Shown here: in pieces, positions 33,660 through 46,165 of the stretch
Layout: each line of letters starts with the position of its first letter
Position numbering within the stretch: position 1 is the stretch's first letter
Assembly: GCA_028554645.1 (NCBI GenBank)
Contig: JAQOOI010000080.1
Coordinates: 310,001-374,000 of the forward strand
DNA: 64,000 bases
Source of the DNA: Omphalotus guepiniiformis
Taxonomy: Eukaryota > Basidiomycota > Agaricomycetes > Agaricales > Omphalotaceae
Direction: 5' to 3'
The notes under the pieces: model-generated
The model's database searches: none
What the model was told of the DNA's origin: nothing
What the model saw: the letters and a program-made list of their open reading frames with translations, nothing else
Position numbers and translations under genes: made by a program

Positions 33660-35966
33660 ATGGCGGATACTCTCAAGGCATATACTGGCCTCTCCTCGTC
33701 TACCCCGAGAGTCCAGGTTTCTGGTGTTTTGCAGTTCATTATCGATGGTTGGGCCTTTTTCCTCTTCATTCTTTTCGTAAGCTCAGCGCATTAACGCCCC
33801 TGCGATCTTTAGCTATACCTTTCACGTTTGATCAGTCCTCTCGCGCTGAACTTATCAGGATAATTCTTAAAGATCTCAAGTCTACTGGTTCCAAGTCTAG
33901 GTTATCGAATAAAGGCGTGTTGCCACTCAATCTATTCGTTGCTCAGATTGGCTTACTCTTTTTTCTTTGTGGGGGATTTTCCCTTTTTGTAGATGCGGCG
34001 CAGGCGCTTCTTGCTGTAAAGACTTTGGGAAAGATTCCGAATGGTTCTGAACAGCTTGCAACACCTTCCAATTTATCGTTGCTTTTATCGCTCGCGAATA
34101 CTTTCAAAGACGACCCAGATGCTGTGAATGAGGCTTTGCGATGCATAGCCAATACTATGTTATTGTTTGATCAAGCACGTTCGACGTTCATCTCCAAGGA
34201 AGTCGGTGGAGGCGACATCTGCGTATCAATGTTGGATGTGAGTTGCGACAATCTCTGACTTGAGATATTGATGTATGAATGCGACCCCAACAGAAAGCTA
34301 CGACTCCAGATCAGATCTTCACACTATCGCGTATTCTTTTCCTTGCCACCGCCTCTCCCTCTGTGTTTCTGATATCCCTCGTCGAGGATAAACGTCATGG
34401 ACGTACCATCACTGAAATCATTGGCGCAAAGCTGGATATTGCTATGGTTTGCATACTTTCTGGAGCCAAGCAGGCGAGGGACGCGATGACGGATCTTCTC
34501 AAATTCACCTTTAACCTATTACTTCATTATCCAAAGGTAAGACGGGTGTGCATATATCGGCTTTCTCTTCACTGATACTCGGTTTTAGTTGGTTGATTGT
34601 GAACCACAAGCGTCGGGACAAGGGGAAGATTCTAAAGTCATGGGGGATTGCTGGAGTCCAAAGCTCGACGGGTCCGTATTCACTTTCTTTCTTGTTTTGC
34701 TTGACCCTCATTTGCAATTTTACAGTTTACTACCGCCTTTGTTACGGATCTATCACTCCATACCTCCAACTTTTCCTGCACCCCTCGTGTCACCATTAAC
34801 CCACGTCATCCACGCTCTTATAACCATCCCCATCACACCTTCTCTGCGCCCTATTTGGTTTGGAATTGTACCACCGGTGACAAGCCGGACCTCTACCTCA
34901 GGATCAAGGACATCTTCATCAAGTCCCAAATCCGTTCCACATAATATTCAACCTCCGAGTACAAATAGTCCTAATACTAATAGTAATAATTCACCTGTGA
35001 CGAGTAGTCCAACGAATGTTTCTCCCGATTCTCCTGCCACCGAAGGTCACCGCTCTACGACACCACCTAAACCAAGTACTCTCGACCGCGCGTTATCTGT
35101 TCTTTCAGCAGGGCGTAAATCCCTCTCGCTTTCCCGTTCACCCTCGCCTCACCCACCACCTAGTACCTCTCATGATCCTCTCCTCCGCACGCATGACCTG
35201 CTAGAGATCTCGTTTTCATATTATTTCCCCTCAAACACTTCACCCGACTCGACTGAGCTTCGCGAGAAGTTCAAGAATCAGTTAGAGGGTACTGGTATGC
35301 CTTCTGACACTACACTCGACGACATCCTCTCGCCTTTGGTTGTTCTATGTACAAGACTTTGTCTGGCGGACGAAGGATGTAGACTGCGTACGAGGGAGTG
35401 GATTGTTCCACCTGATCTAGACCGTTCGAATGCGCTAGATGAGAGGTCGGATTTTTTGGGGAGATGTTTGAGGTTGCTTGGGAGTGTGTATCATTCTCGT
35501 TTGAAGGATTCTGTTGGGGAGATGTTGTATGCGATGAGTGATTCTGACCGTGAGCTCCCTCTCCCCGTTTTCTAAGGCTCGCTGCTTACTGATAGTGTTC
35601 GTGTTTATAGCATCACTATTGTCGAGTTTGGTAGGCTATGGCCACGTCGCTGGGTTCCTATTCAACAAGGGTGTTCTATCAGCACCTCCACCTCCTTCCA
35701 TGGCACAATCATCATCATCATCATCATCATCATCTGTATCTCGATCCTCGAGTTCTACTGATCAGCGAGAGATTAACCCGATTACGGGGACGTACGCTGA
35801 TCCTGCGGGTAGTAAGACCTCTGCTTCTGATGAGCTGACGGAGGAGGAGAAGGAGCAAGAGATGGAGAAGCTTTTCGTGTTGTTTGATCGATTGGAGAGG
35901 AGTGGGACGTTGCCTCCTAGTCAGAACCCGATGAGACAGGTTATACAGAAGTCGATGGGTGGTTGA
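33660..35966 (+). CDS. Ric8/synembryn-type guanine nucleotide exchange factor and G-alpha chaperone
   Basis: Ric8 proteins activate and stabilise heterotrimeric G-alpha subunits in the cytosol. The spliced protein starts MADTLKAYTGLSSSTPRVSG and is an all-helical armadillo-type chain: DAAQALLAVKTLGKIPNG, NEALRCIANTMLLFDQAR, FTLSRILFLATASPSVFL, MTDLLKFTFNLLLHYPK and LLPPLLRIYHSIPPTFPAP. A Ser/Pro/Thr-rich insert of about 90 residues follows (from about 34880), then PDSTELREKFKNQLEGTGMP, GEMLYAMSDSD and the typical end GHVAGFLFNKGVLSAPPPP, INPITGTYADPAG, LTEEEKEQEMEKLFVLFDRL, NPMRQVIQKSMGG. The central disordered insert and a poly-Ser tract from TCA/TCN repeats (about 35709-35755) are expansions. 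Assignment rests on the C-terminal 'NPITG...EEKExExEKLFVLFxRL' block. Confidence 0.88.
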
Positions 35967-37259
35967 TTGAGGGAAGCCCTTGGGTGGAAGGTGGGCGTGG
36001 GTGGGGAGTGAGGAAGGGGATGGGTTAATCATTGCATTGCATGGAGCATCGATGAAATTGACGACGACGATGAAATGCAGACAGACGTACGTTATGATTT
36101 TGGTGATGATTTTTTGGTGGACCATGTTTTTCTCTTGTCTTTTTCTTTTCTCTTTCTCTTTTCTTTTTCTTTTTTCCCCCTTCTTCTTTACTCTCCGACC
36201 GACAAAGTGTTAATTATCCTCACGAGTCACGACGCGGAACGTGAACGCAACGAAAATGAAGAAGCGGAGGCGGCGGAAGGTAAAAAAAAGTGTGTTTGTT
36301 GTACATAACTAAAAACGTCTTGTTGTGATTACTGCTCTCTCTCTCTCGAGTTTTACTTTATCTCCCAGCTCTTTTATGCTTCTTTTTAATTTCCACCTCC
36401 CTTACTCCCGTCTTTTATCGTTTGCAGCTGAATGAATGTCTCTTCTGCCTCTTGCCTCTGCCTATTACAGTTTACTACCACCTACCTACTCACTACGCAC
36501 CACTCATTACAGTCGATTTTTAATTCGGTTCATCCATCACTTTGCGGTAACCTTTTTCGTAGTAATTATTGTATAACTTTTTCTCATTTTTCGTTTCTCG
36601 TTTCTCGTTTCGGTTCGGTTTTTTCATTCAAATCATTACATAGTTACTTACATATGCATTTCATGTTATGACTGACTGATACAAAGCATGGTCCTTACTA
36701 CGTACATATCTATTGCCTATCCACAATACAACAAGTTTTTTTGTTTTTTATCATAATTGTTTTTTTTTTGTATGTATTTTACTTCAATAACCTTTTGACA
36801 ATGGTTTGCTTCGCATGGGTGACTCGCGCGTCCGATGGCGTCACCCGTCTTACTCTCACCTTCACCTTCACAATGCTCTCGACGAGTCAATATTTTGATA
36901 CTCATGATCACTTCGAACCTTCAAGCTTTAACTCGGATCTGTCTGCTTTTTTGACAATACATAGATTGTTGTATCAGGTGATTAGAAGTTAACAAAGGGT
37001 AGGTAGGTTATTGAACGGCACTGGCTATGCATCTCCTGGCCATCACCGTCTTCTGGACCCACGATGCAGGAATTCTTCCACTTCTACAGCTTAAGGTTCA
37101 GGTTCAAGCTTCAACAGCTGCTCACTACCACCACTCAACTCAATTCACCTAGGTTGAAGATGTGAGTGATTATCTCTTTTTCTGTCGTTGGATGGAAAGA
37201 TGTAGATCAAGTGTGTAGTATCCGAGCCACTGAGCATTCGAGCCACCGAGCCCTCGACT
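35967..37259. other. intergenic region
   Basis: About 1.3 kb with strong CT-rich tracts (36130-36190, 36335-36420) and T-rich runs. This is consistent with a 3' UTR followed by promoter DNA. No coding frame with recognisable content, RNA gene or repeat family is seen. Confidence 0.4.
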
Positions 37260-39019
37260 ATGATGAACTTCGCCCAGCACGCACGGATCGATGAAGATGA
37301 TATTGATGACGATCGCGAATCGTCTCCGACAGTGGCGAACGACCTTGCGGGATCGAATAACTCGTCTGGTTCTACGGGTCCAACGGAGGATACAAAGAAT
37401 ACAAAGTTTGAGCTATGTGATTCTGAACAAACATTCCTTGGTGCTATATCGCAACTACAAGAGGAGATACTTGGGGAAGATACCCGTGACGTTTCTCTGA
37501 TCCTTGATTGTGAAGGATTAGATCTAGGAGATGCAACCGGGACTCTAGCTCTCATTTGCATTTGCACAACGACATCTCCAGATCTCGTATTCCTATTCGA
37601 TGTCGTCGTCTTGACTCAAAAGGAAATCTCTTTGGAGCCACTCCAAGATTTACTCACTTCGTCGGAAATCAGAAAGATCGTATATGATGGTCGAATGGAT
37701 TTTAGTGCTTTGTATCATTATCATGATACGGAGTTGACGAATGTCGTTGATCTTCAGCTTGTGGATGTGAAATCGCGTTTTGTGAGGGGGGAGAATAGGG
37801 AGAAGCAGATGCAGAGGCTTTTGAGGTGTTTTCTCTATAAGGAAGTTTATGGGCCTAGGAATGCGGACAAGTATGCACAAATACATCAGCTTCAAGGGCT
37901 TGGAGCGTGTTTCGTGGAGCATAAACCGTCTGGGTTTGCGTCTGGTGGAAATCCGAAAGGTTTTGGTGGGTGTGGTCTTGTTGGTTATCTGCGGTACTTG
38001 AATGAATCTAACGAAAGATGTAACTTTGCTTAGTGAACCATGATGAGTGGTTGGTTCGACCGCTGTCCACTGAACATTTGCAATACGCTGCAAATGACCT
38101 TGTCTTGATCAACGCCTTAAACACCTGCTTCCGCGAAGCAGGTTACTTGGATGACGATCATCTTCCCTCCCAAAGCCAGCATTACATTTCAATATGGAGC
38201 GATGCTCCACCCCAAACTGACGACATTTACCGCTCGCACCCCTTGCTTCCCTTGGAAATTCTGACATACGACCCCAAACTTGAAAGGAAAGCATGTAACG
38301 GCTGCGCTAGATCTTTATGCAGAAAATCGTTCAACAAGACAGACTGGAATGAGGACGATACGAGACTTTGCTGGGTGTGTACCGCTGTTCCGAGATACAT
38401 CTTTGCGAGACAGCGTCGAAAGGAGATTAAAGAGAAAGAAAAGGAAGAGAGGAAGAGGAAGAGGGAAACTACTGAGGCTCTTCTTGCTGGAGATCGAGTT
38501 GAAGGTGTAGTTCCTCGTGCGCGTGACTCCCTAGGTCAGGACAACGAGCAGGTTTCAGTGCCTGCCCCTGCCCGGGGCACTGGTGCTGCGGGATCGAGAG
38601 GTCAAAGTTGGAGAGGAGGAGCTGCTCGAGGTCGTGGGGGAAGAGGAAATGGCCCTGGGTATGTTTGGACGCCCAGTGATGTAAATGATGACCGTGTCTG
38701 GGTGGCTCCGGAACGGGGCGGATTTGGTTTTCGAGGAGGAGCTAGAGGTGGGATGGAAAGAGGAGACTTCCGGGGGAATTGGCGAGGAGGATCAGACGGA
38801 GGGGAACCATCAGGAGGAAGGGGACGAGGAAGGGGAGAGGGGAGGGGAAGAGGTGAAGCGAGAGGTGGATGGAGGGGTGGAGGACGAGGTGGAGGACGAG
38901 GCGGAGGAAGAGGCGAAGGGAGAGGTGGAGGAAGAGGTGGAGGAAGAGGGAGGAGAGAAGAATGGGGAAGAGGTGGAGAAGCGAGCTTCAATACTAGACG
39001 TGGGAGCAGAGGAAGTTGA
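37260..39019 (+). CDS. 3'-5' exonuclease (DEDD, EXD-like) domain protein with C-terminal RGG-box tail
   Basis: Two exons, with an intron at 37966-38033 joining KGF|VNHDEWLVRPL. The N-terminal domain is a DEDD-type exonuclease fold: Exo I VSLILDCEGLDLGD (D-x-E), Exo II KIVYDGRMDFSALYH and VVDLQLVDV, Exo III HLQYAANDLVLINAL (YxxxD). This is the pattern of EXD1/egalitarian-type RNA-processing nucleases. A cysteine pattern follows (ERKACNGCARSLC and CWVC, a likely zinc knuckle), then a basic helix (RRKEIKEKEKEERKRKRE). The tail is about 110 residues of RGG/RGRG repeats, a common RNA-binding and methylation module. An RNA 3'-5' nuclease or RNA-binding scaffold is inferred. Alternative ATG at 37263. 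The 3' coding end is an AGG/GGA purine repeat. Confidence 0.82.
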
Positions 39020-39087
39020 GCTATGCTTTGCAAGTTTTTCGCTTATAACAAAGTGAACAGGGGGTCAACCGGTCAGCGCTAGTCGTG

Positions 39088-39320
39088 AAGGATGGATTTC
39101 AAATCACCCAAGATGTCTTTTCTTTTATCTGTTCCTCTCCTCTTTTTCTTCGTCCATGGTCGCAACTACGAAAAGACCTTTTTATCGTTTATCCATCGTG
39201 TGTTCTCTGTTCAGTTGTCAAGCCTTTCCTACAAATGTGGTATCTTATATCTTGATGTGGATTTCTTTTTTTTACAGCTTTGTGTGACGGAATGAGTGGA
39301 TCGCAGAACTTACGAGTGAT
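39088..39320. repeat. segmental-duplication copy (matches 51560-51790 inverted)
   Basis: Sequence such as GGATTTCAAATCACCCAAGA, TTCGTCCATGGTCGC and ACGAAAAGACCTTTTTATCG is repeated in reverse orientation near 51560-51790. Both lie downstream of a family gene (copies C and F). Each side keeps an open frame of 60-120 codons with 'FVHGRxYEKTFLSF', but no recognisable domain. Confidence 0.75.
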
Positions 39321-39502
39321 GAATTCAATTTAAATTCTCAATAGACATATCTAAAACAGGTACATTTGGAGGAAGACAGGGAGGAGAACAACGAAAGCAA
39401 GCAACAAAGCAATTGATTTGAGAAACAGATAGAGGGGCAAGTTCACTACCCTGTAGAAAGCTGGTCAGAATTTGAGCATACAAAGGAGTAGAGGAAACTC
39501 AC

Positions 39503-40154
39503 CTAGTTAGACACAGCCGGCGGCCAGAAATCATTCTCATAATCGACAACCCACACCGGCGTTTCCGAAAGATTAGGAACTATGGACTTCAGTTGCTCGA
39601 TACCTTCGGTAGATATATCCTTCCTCTCCTCGTCGCTCTTGTAGTTACTTGATATACTGAGCACGGGAAGACAATTGGATCTGCCGACACCTGCCCATCC
39701 CAATTCCAGTTTGAGCATTGGGAGATGGCAGACTTTAGCAAGGCTTTCAGTGACGTGTACACTTGTGACGACAGGAGACGGTCTCCCGTCCAAAGCACGA
39801 CGAACCGCTTCGGGGAAGCGTTTCAATGCAAGATCCCAGAGAACCTCGTATGAAGTGGTCCAGCCGTAGAAACATACAATTTTCGGATCCTTATTTTCGA
39901 GATAAGATAATTCCGCTGGGAGAGTTGTCATTGGAAATTGTTTAAGGAAAGGTCTCATTTGCTATCGAATTGGGTCAATAGGAACCTTGGGACCTGAAGT
40001 GGTATGAAGACCAACGCTCAAGTGCTCAAGCGCTCACCTTCCATTCTTCGAGAACGTTTTCTTGCCTGATTGGGTTGAGCCTATTAAAATTGGCTATTTC
40101 TTTAGGTTCGAGAAGAAGTTCTGGATAGTCGTTTGCGGTGATAGTCTTAGACAT
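39503..40154 (-). CDS. expanded two-exon family, copy C (intact)
   Basis: Start ATG at 40152-40154; exon 1 encodes MSKTITANDYPELLLEPKEI to NVLEEWK with donor GTGAGC. Exon 2 begins QMRPFLKQFPMTTLPAELSY and runs through VCFYGWTTSYEVLWDLALKR, FPEAVRRALDGRPSP, VHVTESLAKVCHLPMLKLEL, GWAGVGRSNCLPVLSISSNY and EGIEQLKSIVPNLSETPVWV to NDFWPPAVSN. The stop TAG (39503-39505) is immediately followed by GTGAGT, a consensus donor. The DNA is very close to copy F at 50553 over exons, intron and both flanks, so one is a recent inverted duplicate of the other. Function unknown. Confidence 0.8.
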
Positions 40155-40286
40155 GCTTGAATACTGAGCGAAGTGAGGAATAATACGGTGTAAGTAGTAG
40201 GGATCAGGTTCAAGAAGTTGTCGCGAAAACGGCGCGTTTGATTTTTCTCAAGAAGTCACCACGTGACTATGTGAACTCTAGATCTG

Positions 40287-41396
40287 CTACTTGCTGCCAT
40301 TCCCATTCTGCATTAACTTCTTTCTCTCTTCCTCAATCATCTCACGATTCGCCTTGAGATTCTCCTGGATAGCGTCGACCATAAGGAACACGTCAATCGC
40401 AGTCACGATCATGCGATAGCCACGTCTGTATCTCTCCACAGCTAGCGACTGGGGCACATACCCGACAAGAGGCTTGTCATATTTCTTTGCGAGCTCAAAG
40501 ATACGCTCCAAGGCTTGGGCGACCAGCACCTCGGAGCCTCTCAGGTCCATTGTGAGGTCTCCAGTGCCGATCACTGTGAAGTGTAAGCCCCCGTCAGTAC
40601 TATCACGGTTGGGACTACGAACGAGTCGAAACGTACTGATAGCATCGACACCTTCTATCTGCATGATCTCCTCGAGGTTCTCCACTCCAAGGCGACTCTC
40701 GATCTGGGGAATAACAGCGACATGCTCATCGGCGACCTGAAGCCATGTTTTCCCCTCTGGCGCGATGTCTTGAATACCCGGAATCACTAAGGGAGCGCAT
40801 CAGTTAACAACTCTTCGGGCTTGTCGTGAAGATTCGGTGCATCCTTAGACGTACATGCGAACGGGGGATACGAGCGATGGCCATTAGCACCGAATCTAGC
40901 AGCATTAATCGAGGCATGTACTTGTTCGACGGTTTCAGTGTGAGGAATCATGACGCCTCCCGCTCCTGTCAGTATACTCGGTAAAAACATCACCTATCAT
41001 TCAACTATGGACGACTTGCCTGCATCGAATGCCCAAGCAATCCACTCATGGGAGTGGTTAGGGACTCGAACAACGGGAATTATCCTGCCTTCAGAGTACA
41101 TCTTGATGGTGCTGATCTGCAAACGCATATAAGCGGCGCTGCTTCCAAATACTTCCTAGCACGTTTCACAAACGGAAGACACGCACCATATCTGCGAGAA
41201 GCTTTGGGGAATATGGCGAGTGCTCTCCATCAATCCATACCCAATCTGCACTCGTTGCGGCGACGAGTTTTGCCAACTCTACAGACGGCGCACCAATAGC
41301 AACACCCTGAAGGACTACATTGTTCTGTTGTGCATCAGCTAGAGCACGACGAAGGTTGGGAGGCTGCTTCAAGACGACTGCGTTGTATCGTTGCAT
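40287..41396 (-). CDS. HpcH/HpaI-family aldolase (2-keto-3-deoxy-sugar-acid / hydroxyheptenedioate aldolase type)
   Basis: Class II pyruvate-dependent aldolase family; members cleave hydroxy-oxo acids to pyruvate plus an aldehyde. From MQRYNAVVLKQPPNLRRALA the exons give VLQGVAIGAPSVELAKLVAA, DWVWIDGEHSPYS (EHxP with the catalytic His), IPVVRVPNHSHEWIAWAFDA, GAGGVMIPHTETVEQV, VAVIPQIESRLGVENLEEI (metal Glu), GVDAIIGTGDLTMDLRG (metal Asp) and the end IEEERKKLMQNGNGSK. The motif set is complete, at about 290 residues. The frame extends upstream to 41627, but the ATG at 41394-41396 fits the family length. The substrate cannot be read from sequence; sugar-acid or aromatic catabolism are both possible. 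Confidence 0.87.
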
Positions 41397-42395
41397 GGTA
41401 AGAAAATCGTTGAGTCTATGCTGTGAAAACGGCGCTCTTAAATACTCTTTGTCTAGAAGTTCTTGTTGTGTACGTTTGAAGTACATCTTGTAGGACTGCA
41501 ACTCCAAGAGGATACAGTTTACGGCGTAACTGCTGAAACGGTTCCAACAAACCACAACAGTACCTTGAGCAACACCCTGAGAATGATTGTTGTCCGCCCC
41601 TAATAGGTACGGAGACCTTCCGTCCACTCGTTTCCTCGGCAGCGTCCATACCTGAGGCAGCCTTGACTAACAATGCGGTGTGTTCTCAGAGTACTTACCA
41701 CGAAAACTGCTTCTCAGTGTCCGAAATTGCACATGACAACGAGCCACATTTGTCGACTTTTTACCTTGATATTGCAGGCTTCCAGATAAGTACATCTCGA
41801 AGTGTATCACTTGCAGGAGTATTCTGAGGCACAAGTGAGTGGGAAGATTTGCGCAGCTTAGAATAATAGCGCATAGGGTCAAATTCATCGGATTCTACAG
41901 TCTGGCTTCGCGGCCGCGGTATGCAATGTTGAATGCAACGCGAGTATATGGTACGCCCTACGTTTACCACCGTCGGATTATCACCACCGTCGGGTGTACT
42001 ACCACACACCACAAATCTCTGCGGGGCAGCGATGAAAATCGCAACATATTAATCATCACTTCTATTCCCGAGCAGGTCAAATTCGAAGTCCTTATAAAGG
42101 ATCTTACATCGTGTGAGTCGACTCGTGATACTCATCTCCTTAAGAAACGACAACTCAATGCGATTTATGATACATTCATTAGACCTTTATCATTGGAGCT
42201 TTCTTCAATTGACTTCCAGAATACTCTTGTATCTAATCACTCCGTTTTTCAACGCATCAGCTGACCTACAGTTCTCACAACATCAGGCTTAGCGGTCATG
42301 GTCTTATGACGCTTTACGATAGACCGTGTATGGGGTTAGCCAATCTAATTCGTTTTCGTTCCTTTCTTCATCTCATACGTTCATCATACTTATCT
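41397..42395. other. divergent intergenic region
   Basis: About 1 kb between the divergent aldolase and P450 genes. A 141-codon plus-strand frame (41839-42264) has no recognisable domain, is not supported by splice extension and overlaps likely promoter DNA, so it is not called. Confidence 0.35.
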
Positions 42396-44726
42396 ATGGC
42401 AGACGCATTTTCGACCATACCCAGTGTAATCCTCTCCGTCCTCGTTCTATATATCGGTAAAAGAGTTCTTGAGCGGAAAGTTGACGTCTCTCGAGGCGTA
42501 TTACCACCCGGGCCTCCAGGCCATTGGTTATTTGGTACCAAGATTCCTTTCGAAAGGTCAGAACCTTGCAGTTATTTCTTATCACTTGGTATTTTTCACT
42601 TATACGCTTGCTCTCTTCTTTTGGGGATTCGTAGTCCATACCGAGTATTCGAAGAGTGGACAAAACGATACGGGCCTGTGATCTCGTTTCGACAAGGTCC
42701 GTTCAAGACGGTAGTCATCATTGGCAGATATGAAGTGCGCTGCGTCTCTCTCCATTAGTACGAAATATTGATAACGAGATACTTCTCTACAGCCAGCGCT
42801 AGAAATCATGGAGAAAGAAGGAGCTTCTCTTGCGGATAGACCTCTGTCTATCTCCGCAGGAAAAACCTTGTCGGGTGGGATGAGAATCTTGCTTGTTCCG
42901 AGCAGCGCAAGACTCAAACGACTAAGGAAGTAAGATCTGTTCTTGGAAAACATCTGTTACAGAATTCGTTTGTTGAACGTTGCATGCAGAGCACTCCATA
43001 CCAACCTTCAATCAAAGATCGCCCGAACTTACGAGCCAATTCAACAAGCAAACTCCAAGAACGTCGTGCTGGATATCTTGGCAGAACCTGCACGACATCA
43101 AGAACACGCCAAGCGGTCAGTAAACTTATCCAGATATACCTAAATCATCGCTCACCGATGATTGTGTATCTACTAGATACGCCGCAAGCGTGATTATGAC
43201 ACTCACCTACGGCAAAACAACGCCTACCTCATATTCTGACCCGGAAGTACAAAAAGTCAACCTCTGTCTTGAGCGTCTAGGAAGAGTAGTACGCCCAGGA
43301 GCGTACCTCGTTGATTCATTTCCGTTTCTGCAATACGTACCGGGATACCTTTCACAACTCAGGAAGTACCATCAAGATGAGTTATCGTTGTTCCGATCGC
43401 AGATGGAGGCTGTTCGTTTGAAGATGGTGCGTTACTTATTTTACGCGATGGCTCTTTATCGAACTTGAAGAATCGCTTCATCCCCTCCGACTCATATCAC
43501 ATAGGTCGCTGGAGAAGACGTCGAACCGTGTTTCGCAAAGTATCTCCTAGAAAACCAAACCCAATTCGAGTTGTCGAACGATGAAGCCGCCTACCTTGCT
43601 GGATCGATGTTCGGTGCTGGTTCGGATACGGTACGACATTTCTTCAAGTTCTTCAACTGTAAAATGTTTGATAATCTGCTTCAGACAGCTGCAGCTATAT
43701 CAATTGTGATCATGGCAGCGGCATGTCATCCAAAAGCTCAAGCAAAGGTTCACGAGGAGTTGGATTCAGTTGTAGGACGAGACAGATGTAAGTAATGTAG
43801 TCCCCGATTAAGTATTTCTTCATCAGGACCTGAGCTGGATCATAGACCCAACGTTCGACGACGAAAACATGTTGACGCAAACTATGGCGTACGTACTTGA
43901 AAGTTATCGGTGGTGCGTTTTTCGTCTTGCCCTTGCGTCTTTTATATGTATGTAACAGTGGTATTTTACTAGGCGTCCAGTCAGTGCAGGAGGTAAGAAG
44001 GATCCACACAGTAACTTGACTCTCAACAACGCCCGTCATTTCTAGGTTTCGCTCACCGAGCTACCAAAGACGTGATATGGGTAAGGCATCCCTCAACTCT
44101 TCACCTTTCGGTGTTTCAATATTAAACCCTTTTCTGACGCTCAAGCGCAATTACCTGATCCCTGCTGGTGCGACAGTAATTGGCAACCACTGGTAAGTTC
44201 TCAGTATATATCTATGTGCCACCCTCATTGATGAATGATGAATTGTGTTCACCTATAGGTCCATATTCCGCGATCCAGACGTATTTCCTGATCCGGAGAC
44301 TTTCAATCCTCAACGTTGGATTGGTTCAGATGGAAAGATCAGGGAAGATCTTAAAAGTTTCAATTTCGGATTCGGACGCAGGTGCGTATATCGAACACTT
44401 TTTTATATTTAATAAAATTGATTGATTGAAAACCTGAGTAGAGTATGTCCAGGGAATCAAGTTGCTAATCGGTAAGCTACAGCCCAACGACTCAATCACA
44501 GTTGAACTTGTACAGTTACTTACACATCTTCTTGATCAGCTCCGTATTCATAAATACAGCAATGATACTCTGGGCGTTCCGAATCTCGCAAGACCCGTCG
44601 TCTCCCGTTGACACGATGGCATTTACGAATACAGCCAACGTTCATCCGTTACCGTTCAAAGTCGTCTTTGAGCCTCGAATGGACTCGGAAAAGCTGAGAA
44701 GGATTATACAGGAGTCATCCGAGTAA
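42396..44726 (+). CDS. cytochrome P450 monooxygenase (third; O-methylsterigmatocystin-oxidoreductase-like type)
   Basis: Starts MADAFSTIPSVILSVLVLYI (anchor), then VLPPGPPGHWLFGTKIPF (hinge). Further motifs: WTKRYGPVISFRQGPFKTVV, LADRPLSISAGKTL, I-helix GSMFGAGSDTTAAAISIVIM, LESYRWRPVSAGGFAHRATK (ExxR), FPDPETFNPQRW, and the haem loop FNFGFGRRVCPGNQVANRSV with the Cys ligand. It ends RRIIQESSE at 44724-44726. The 'FGFGRRxCPGxxxANRS' loop and 'GGFAHRATxD' are typical of the large agaricomycete group named after O-methylsterigmatocystin oxidoreductase, whose real substrates are mostly unknown. In the intron near 43789, splicing to the first AG (43841) gives a stop; using CATAG at about 43846 restores ...GRDR-YPTFDDENML, so that acceptor is preferred. 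Confidence 0.88.
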
Positions 44727-44880
44727 ATAAGGGGGTGCGAGTGCGGGTGCGGGCTAGCCCTGTCAGCTTCCGATGTATATCTATGTGAGTAGTGTAGCGT
44801 GTAGTGTGTAAGCCATGCTTGTACCATCTCTTCGCGCACTGTGGAATGTACAATTAACCCTCGTCATCATAACCACTCGA

Positions 44881-46165
44881 CTAAACCCCATAAACTCTCT
44901 TCGCATTTTCTCTAGCGGTGTTCAACACCCAGTCCGAAGTCACCAACTCCCTTTTCTCCTCTGACACAGCATCAGCACCATTCTCCAAATCCTTATTGAG
45001 CGTGTCAGCGACAAAGTCTGCTGTCCACGGAATCATCGCACTATGGCTCAACGGTAGCCGGCCTTTCATTGAAGATAAAGATGAGTAAATGTTTGCTGGG
45101 ACCATGTATGGGGCGTCAGTTTCTAGGAGAATACGAAGAGATGAGGTTGTTGAAGCGCCCATTCGACGAACGATAGTGGGTGTGTCGAGGTTCGTTGAGA
45201 ATGTCACTACGCCTGCGAAGGGGTTGAGCAGTGGAACGATAGGAAATGAAAAGATAGGCTAACCGGTGATTCCGATACATAAATTAGGGAAATGGTCTAG
45301 TAGCCGCTGACCAAAGTCGGGTGTATCAGTAAAGCAATGTATATGAATCTTCGAGCAAGTCAGATATCGCATTAGAAATTGAGCTGATAAGTGCAGAACA
45401 CTCACTGGATGATCCTTCGGGACAATTTCCTTCAAAATCCTCTCAGTATCCGCGTCCGCCTCTCTCGTATGAATCGTAAGCGGCTTCCCAAGTCGGACAG
45501 CATGACGAAGTTGTCGTGCAAATATAGCCTGTTGTACTTCACGAGGAGAATTGTCGTAGTGATAATCGAGACCCATTTCTCCCCAACCGACGCATCGTGG
45601 GTGGGTCATAGCTTCTAAGCTGGAAGGTGAATGATGAGCATTTAGTTGGTGAGGAAGTAAATGAGGAGGTGCTGGAAGTACATTTCAGCTTCTATTTCAT
45701 CGTTGTAATGCTTTGCTTCGTGTCTGCAAGGCCAATGTTTGAGTCAACGCGAAAAAAGCGCGACCGGCTGGTTCGACTCACGGATGAACGCCTACAGTGA
45801 GACGATGAGTATACGACAGCAGGGATAGGGTCATAGAACTCACCCATAACGAACCAATACTCCAATCCACCCCACTTCGCCCTCCTATCTTCCTCACTCA
45901 ACGCAGAATCCGCAAATTCCCTCCACAACTTCCTAACAGGCGCTTCACACCAAACATCTACGATCGCTTCAACGCGTTTTCCCTGATACATCCCCTTCAC
46001 AAAGTCAAACACAGTCTCGTATTTCGCTTCTTTGTATTTGGTGCGATACATTTCGAATGTTGAAGCAAGGTGTGTATGTGTGTCAACGATACTTGCTGTC
46101 GAGGAATGTGTCGGTAAAGCTAGGTGCTCTTCGCCCGGGACACTGTTCTTGCTCTTTTTCCCCAT
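44881..46165 (-). CDS. TatD-family metal-dependent hydrolase (deoxyribonuclease-like)
   Basis: TIM-barrel hydrolase of the TatD/scn1 type; characterised members are Mg-dependent 3'-5' DNA/RNA exonucleases. From MGKKSKNSVPGEEHLALPTH it shows ASIVDTHTHLASTFEMY (HxH metal pair), RCVGWGEMGLDYHYDNSPRE (GExGLD), RQLRHAVRLGKPLTIHTREA (His), HIHCFTDTPDFGQRLL (His) and LRILLETDAPYMVPANIYSS (final Asp). It ends TARENAKRVYGV at the stop 44881-44883. Several short introns interrupt the middle. The Lys-rich first residues are not a signal peptide. It is convergent with the P450 before it and divergent from family copy D, with only about 170 bases between starts. Confidence 0.9.

Noticed and set aside
38602..39033. 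Minus-strand Pro/Leu-rich frame opposite the RGG tail
   Set aside because: Antisense reading of the GGA/AGG repeat; no start context or domain.
41839..42264. 141-codon plus-strand frame
   Set aside because: No recognisable domain, no splice extension, and it sits in a divergent promoter region.
8102..44726. P450s plus hydrolase as a secondary-metabolite cluster
   Set aside because: No terpene, polyketide or peptide synthase and no transporter or regulator lies near; the P450s are of different types and up to 34 kb apart.
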